A stretch of 64,000 nt of DNA from Psychromicrobium silvestre (GTDB lineage: Bacteria > Actinomycetota > Actinomycetes > Actinomycetales > Micrococcaceae). The position numbers were made by a program, and so were the translations under genes. The stretch covers positions 1,116,001 to 1,180,000 of the forward strand of contig NZ_JACBYQ010000002.1 of NCBI RefSeq assembly GCF_013408295.1, in the 5' to 3' direction. Positions 59,407 to 64,000 of the stretch are shown here, piece by piece. Numbering within the stretch: position 1 is the stretch's first letter; each line of letters opens with the position of its first letter. A model generated the notes under the pieces. It was not told where the DNA came from and did not search any database. It saw only the letters and a list, made by a program, of their open reading frames with translations.

Positions 59407-60264
59407 GTGAGTACTCCAAGCCTTGAAAAAGCGAAGAACACCCTGCGGGTTGCCACCGTCAATGTGAACGGAATCCGTGCCTCCTTCCGCAAGGGAATGG
59501 CCGACTGGTTAGCCAGCCGCGATGTGGACATCCTCTGCCTGCAAGAGGTCCGGGCACCCGATTCCGTGGTGGAGGACTTCCTCGGAGAGGAATGGCACCT
59601 GCTGCTTGCCGAGGCGGAAGCCAAGGGCCGCGCTGGTGTGGCTATCGCCTCCCGCAAAGACTCCATTGAGCCAATCGCCACCCGGGTGGGCATCGGCGAT
59701 GATTACTTCGCCACCTCCGGCCGCTGGGTTGAGGCCGATTACCGCTTGCCTGATGGCAAACAACTCACCGTGGTGAGCGCCTATGTGCACTCCGGCGAGG
59801 TAGATACCCCTAAGCAGGTCGATAAGTACCGCTTCTTAGACGTCATGGTGGAGAAACTTCCCGCCCTTGCCGCCGCCTCGGATTACGCCGTCATTGTCGG
59901 CGACCTGAACGTGGGGCACACCACCTTGGATATTAAGAACTGGAAGGGCAACGTCAAGAACGCCGGCTTCCTGCCCGAGGAACGCGCCTACTTCGACCGG
60001 TTCTTCAGCGCCGAAGGGGTCGAGGGTGGCCTGGACTGGGTTGACGTTCACCGCCAGCTCTCCGGCCCCGTGGAGGGACCGTACACCTGGTGGTCCCAGC
60101 GCGGCCAGGCGTTCGACAACGACACGGGCTGGCGGATCGATTACCAGATGGCTAACCCGGCGCTGGCTGCTACCGCGAGTTCAGCTGTGGTGGACCGGGC
60201 CGCCAGCTACGATGGCCGCTGGTCCGATCATGCCCCGCTCGTTGTCGATTACAGCATTCGCTGA
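59407..60264 (+). CDS. xth: Exodeoxyribonuclease III / AP endonuclease
   Basis: DNA-repair nuclease that cuts 5' of abasic sites. The 285-residue protein shows the exonuclease-endonuclease-phosphatase motifs in order: NVNGIRA, LQEVRAP (metal Glu), VVSAYVHSG, GDLNVGHT, TWWSQRGQAF, WRIDYQMAN and the C-terminal SDHAPLVVDY (catalytic His). GTG start. It precedes trpS, an order common in Arthrobacter relatives. Confidence 0.94.
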   Translation: MSTPSLEKAKNTLRVATVNVNGIRASFRKGMADWLASRDVDILCLQEVRAPDSVVEDFLGEEWHLLLAEAEAKGRAGVAIASRKDSIEPIATRVGIGDDYFATSGRWVEADYRLPDGKQLTVVSAYVHSGEVDTPKQVDKYRFLDVMVEKLPALAAASDYAVIVGDLNVGHTTLDIKNWKGNVKNAGFLPEERAYFDRFFSAEGVEGGLDWVDVHRQLSGPVEGPYTWWSQRGQAFDNDTGWRIDYQMANPALAATASSAVVDRAASYDGRWSDHAPLVVDYSIR

Positions 60265-61326
<1,062 letters not shown>

Positions 61327-61333
61327 TCGCCCG

Positions 61334-61897
61334 ATGACCGAGACCAGGGGGAGCGCGGCAACCGGCAGGAGCATCAGCTCTGTCGGTGTGGTGCTCGCGC
61401 TACCGGAACCCTATGCCTCTGAGCTGAGGCGTTGGCGAGCCTCCTTCGGGGATCCCTTGGCTGACGTCGTGCCAGCCCATATCACCTTGGTGACCAGCAC
61501 CCCCACTGAAGACTGGCCCGCAGTATTGGAACATGTCCGGGCGGTGGCCGCTGATCAGCGAGAATTCCAGGTGACCTTGCAAGGAACCGGTGAATTTCGG
61601 CCCATTTCGCCCGTGGTGTATCTGAAAGTGGTTGAAGGCTTCGAGGACTGCGTAGAACTGCATGAGCGCCTGCAACGCGGCGTACTGGAGCGGGAGCTGT
61701 CCTTCCCGTTCCACCCGCACGTCACGGTGGCGCACGACGTTTCAGAACTTGGGCTGGACGAGGCTGCCGAGCGCCTAAGCGATTATCAAGCCAGCTTCCC
61801 AGTCCGAAGTATGGGACTCTATGAGCACGACGACGACGGCGTCTGGCAGCTACAGGAGGAGCTACGCTTTGGTGGCGGTACGGAAGAAGAAGGCTAG
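61334..61897 (+). CDS. 2'-5' RNA ligase family protein (2H phosphoesterase)
   Basis: A 187-residue protein with the two HxT/S-x motifs of the 2H phosphoesterase superfamily, PAHITLV and PHVTVAH, about 80 residues apart. Members act on 2',3'-cyclic phosphates of RNA ends. It starts 7 bases after trpS, and its end overlaps the start of the next gene. Confidence 0.88.
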   Translation: MTETRGSAATGRSISSVGVVLALPEPYASELRRWRASFGDPLADVVPAHITLVTSTPTEDWPAVLEHVRAVAADQREFQVTLQGTGEFRPISPVVYLKVVEGFEDCVELHERLQRGVLERELSFPFHPHVTVAHDVSELGLDEAAERLSDYQASFPVRSMGLYEHDDDGVWQLQEELRFGGGTEEEG

Positions 61898-62909
61898 GCA
61901 AGCCCAAGCTGCCGATACGGCCGCTCCGGCTCCACAGGACCGGATCGAATTAGAACGCCGACTGCTTCTTGCCACGGTCAAGCTAGGCAAAGCCAGACGG
62001 GAAGCCAAGGGTTTCTTCCCGGTTTTGCTCACCCGTATCGGTCTGCTTCAGGCAAAGGCCAACCTGCTCCGCCCGGTGCGGGCGCTACAGCTCTATTCGC
62101 TGCGGCACGGTCCCCTGATGGCAGCGGGCTCCGCCTACAATATGTTCTTCTCGGTCGCGGCCATGCTGGTTGCGGGGTTCTCGATTTTCGGCCTGGTGGC
62201 GGCGGACAACAAGGATTTACAGGACTTTGTGGTGCAAACGGTGGCCAAATCCACTCCCGGACTTATCGACACCGGACAAGGCGGCTTGGCGAAACCGGAC
62301 GATCTATTCGGTAGCGGCGGCGGTTTCGGCATTACCCTGATCGTTTCGCTGCTGACCCTGCTTTTTACTTCTCTGGGGTGGATCTCGGGGCTGCGAGAGG
62401 GGATTCGTGGCGTATTCGGCCTTGAAGCGGCCCAGGCCAACCCGGTGCTGCGGATCCTCAAGGATGCCGCGACGCTGATCGGTCTGGGGGTCGCGCTGCT
62501 GCTGACCTCGGCGATCGGGCTGGGGGCCGCCACCGTGTTGCAGGGGTTGTTGGGCTTGATTGGCTTGGACTCCTTTGCGGCGGCTGGCTGGTTGCTGTCC
62601 ACGGTGGTGGCTCTACTGCTCGACTTTGTGGTGGCGATTGTCCTTTTTCGGGTGGCTTCCCAAGTGGAGATGCCCCGGGCAACGCTCTGGCAGACCGCCC
62701 TGATCGCCGCCGTGGGATCGACGTTGCTCCGCTGTCTCTCCGGTTTTCTGCTGGCGAATGTCGCCAGGAATCCTCTACTCGCGCCGTTCTCGGTGATCCT
62801 CGGCCTCTTTGTTTGGTTCTACTTACTGTCCCAGGTGTATCTGATTGCGGCCGGTTGGGGAGCGGTACGGGTCGAGGACCAAAAGCCAACTCAACGCCGT
62901 CGTGCATAA
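61872..62909 (+). CDS. YihY/UPF0761 family membrane protein
   Basis: A 345-residue membrane protein with six helices and the YihY signature GPLMAAGSAYNMFFSVAAMLVAGFSIFGLV plus a C-terminal VILGLFVWFYLLSQVYLIAAGWGA. Once called ribonuclease BN, the family's real role is unknown. The start is taken as GTG 61872 (TTG 61869 also possible) behind the strong AGGAGGA; the open frame extends upstream inside the previous gene. The N-terminal 60 residues are basic and cytoplasmic. Confidence 0.88.
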   Translation: MAVRKKKARQAQAADTAAPAPQDRIELERRLLLATVKLGKARREAKGFFPVLLTRIGLLQAKANLLRPVRALQLYSLRHGPLMAAGSAYNMFFSVAAMLVAGFSIFGLVAADNKDLQDFVVQTVAKSTPGLIDTGQGGLAKPDDLFGSGGGFGITLIVSLLTLLFTSLGWISGLREGIRGVFGLEAAQANPVLRILKDAATLIGLGVALLLTSAIGLGAATVLQGLLGLIGLDSFAAAGWLLSTVVALLLDFVVAIVLFRVASQVEMPRATLWQTALIAAVGSTLLRCLSGFLLANVARNPLLAPFSVILGLFVWFYLLSQVYLIAAGWGAVRVEDQKPTQRRRA

Positions 62910-62910
62910 C

Positions 62911-63037
62911 CCCCTCTTACCCGCTCCCTTAACCCAGTTGTCCCACTGAATGTTGCGGATGAGGCAGAAGTGAACCCGAAAGGTTCACATCCGTCACACC
63001 AGTCACATGCAGTGGGACAACTGGGTAAAGAAGAGGG
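62911..63037. terminator. Long hairpin between convergent yihY-like gene and sdhB
   Basis: ACCCAGTTGTCCCACTG (62932-62948) pairs exactly with 63010-63026; outer CCCTCTT pairs with AAGAGGG (63031-63037), and an inner GTGAACC/GGTTCAC hairpin sits around 62970-62988. It probably ends transcription from both sides. Confidence 0.65.
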
Positions 63038-63046
63038 AGGGGTGGA

Positions 63047-63859
63047 TTAGATTTGGCGGCTGAGGATGGCTTGTTTGACCTCGGAGATGGCCTTGGTGAC
63101 CTGAATGCCGCGGGGGCAAGCTTCCGAGCAGTTGAAGGTGGTCCGGCAGCGCCAGACGCCTTCCTTGTCATTGAGGATCTCCAGGCGCATATCCCCGGCA
63201 TCATCGCGAGAATCGAAGATGAAGCGGTGCGCGTTCACGATTGCGGCCGGGCCGAAGTACTGTCCATCGGTCCAGAACACCGGGCAGCTTGAGGTGCAGG
63301 CCGCACACAGGATGCACTTGGTGGTGTCGTCAAAGCGCTCACGCTCTTCGGCGGACTGCAAGCGCTCCTTGGTGGGCTCGTGGCCCTTATTGATCAGGAA
63401 GGGCATGATCTCGCGGTAGGACTGGAAGAAGGGCTCCATATCCACGATCAAGTCTTTTTCCACCGGCAGGCCCTTAATCGGCTCAACCGTGATCGGCTTC
63501 TTGGTGTCGAGATCCTTCAGCAGGGTCTTGCAAGCCAAGCGGTTGCGGCCGTTGATCCGCATCGCATCCGAACCGCAGACACCGTGGGCGCAGGAACGGC
63601 GGAAGGACAGCGTGCCGTCGTGCTCCCATTTGACCTTATGCAGGGCATCTAGCACCCGGTCGGTGCCGTACATGGTGAGTTTCCACTCGTCCCAGTGCGC
63701 TTCTTCCCCATCGGGGCCGCCGGCCTCGGGGTTGTAGCGACGCACCCGCAGAGTGATGTCGAAGGTCGGAATCTCCCCGCCACCGCCAACGCTTGCGGGC
63801 AAGGTGACCTTAGACGCCGGCTCCGGAGCGGTCTCGGCGGTCTCGATTGTGCTTGTCAT
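63047..63859 (-). CDS. sdhB: Succinate dehydrogenase iron-sulfur subunit
   Basis: Complex II electron-transfer subunit of 270 residues. The N-terminal [2Fe-2S] domain has RRSCAHGVCGSDAMRINGRNRLAC, and the C-terminal domain binds the [4Fe-4S] and [3Fe-4S] clusters through CILCAACTSSCP and CRTTFNCSEACPRGIQVTKAI. All expected cysteines are present. Its ATG shares a base with the sdhA stop (TGATG), so translation is coupled. Confidence 0.97.
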   Translation of the reverse strand: MTSTIETAETAPEPASKVTLPASVGGGGEIPTFDITLRVRRYNPEAGGPDGEEAHWDEWKLTMYGTDRVLDALHKVKWEHDGTLSFRRSCAHGVCGSDAMRINGRNRLACKTLLKDLDTKKPITVEPIKGLPVEKDLIVDMEPFFQSYREIMPFLINKGHEPTKERLQSAEERERFDDTTKCILCAACTSSCPVFWTDGQYFGPAAIVNAHRFIFDSRDDAGDMRLEILNDKEGVWRCRTTFNCSEACPRGIQVTKAISEVKQAILSRQI

Positions 63860-64000
63860 CAGTACTTCCTCACCATCGGCTCATAGCGGGTGAATACCAC
63901 CGGTTTAGTGTCCAAACGGATCCCGGCGATGTGCTCGGATTCGGCCTTGTCATCCAAATAAGCCATTGAATGCTTCATGAATTTCTCGTCGTCACGGTCC
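63859..64000 (-). CDS. sdhA: Succinate dehydrogenase flavoprotein subunit, C-terminus (partial)
   Basis: The last 46 codons of sdhA run off the window end. The visible part reads RDDEKFMKHSMAYLDDKAESEHIAGIRLDTKPVVFTRYEPMVRKY, the normal end of actinobacterial SdhA. Directly upstream of and overlapping sdhB by one base. Confidence 0.93.
   Translation of the reverse strand, partial: DRDDEKFMKHSMAYLDDKAESEHIAGIRLDTKPVVFTRYEPMVRKY

Overview
The window looks like chromosome from a moderately high-GC actinobacterium, most probably of the Micrococcaceae (Arthrobacter / Renibacterium / Psychromicrobium type). Evidence: a PerM-like DUF6350 protein directly before purN, a eukaryote-like dimeric NADP isocitrate dehydrogenase, the run xth-trpS-yihY next to sdhB/sdhA, frequent GTG/TTG starts and apparently leaderless genes, and a GlxR/Crp-type site before a liv operon. 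The species cannot be fixed from sequence reading alone. No rRNA, tRNA, insertion sequence or CRISPR array was seen.

Layout. 1-2273: start of a lipoprotein gene, a PerM-like membrane protein, purN. 2334-20567: an 18-kb block between purN and purH that reads as a peptidoglycan scavenging / muropeptide catabolism locus. It holds a secreted GH25 muramidase, a Tat-exported C39-like peptidase, a peptide-type ABC importer, LD-carboxypeptidase, L-Ala-D/L-Glu epimerase, an M20 peptidase, three serine hydrolases of beta-lactamase fold, the MurNAc-6-phosphate etherase MurQ, the beta-N-acetylglucosaminidase NagZ and two RpiR/MurR-type regulators. 20606-24522: purH, a small membrane protein, icd. 24854-30199: branched-chain amino acid type ABC importer (livJ-H-M-G-F) with a Crp/GlxR-like operator, then a tiny secreted protein. 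30233-35768: Gfo/Idh/MocA oxidoreductase, a MacAB-like three-gene export system, an AI-2E family permease. 35919-41329: monosaccharide ABC importer (ATPase, permease, binding protein) with a ROK repressor; the same 23-bp motif precedes the ROK gene and the ABC operon. 41487-47090: gamma-carbonic-anhydrase-like protein, purU, a flavoprotein, an acetyltransferase, and glyA-folD behind a ZTP-type riboswitch. 47177-49379: NarL-type two-component system and a SHOCT protein with matching operators. 49504-52960: TetR regulator plus MMPL exporter that carries an in-frame 57-bp repeat array. 52932-54709: AT-rich degenerate island with a polymorphic-toxin-like tail, one intact putative immunity gene and at least two decayed genes. 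55077-57728: ABC-2 exporter. 57838-64000: small and hypothetical genes, xth, trpS, 2'-5' RNA ligase-like protein, YihY family protein, sdhB and the end of sdhA.

How the genes may work together. The main system is the block 2334-20567. Secreted enzymes could open murein, the importer could take up muropeptides or murein peptides, and the cytoplasmic enzymes could split sugar from peptide (serine hydrolases, NagZ), trim the peptide (LdcA, M20, epimerase) and return MurNAc-6P to GlcNAc-6P (MurQ). A 15-bp motif before the importer/peptidase genes and again before murQ/rpiR suggests that one RpiR protein controls both. No MurNAc kinase or MurNAc PTS is visible in the window, so the source of the MurQ substrate is open.
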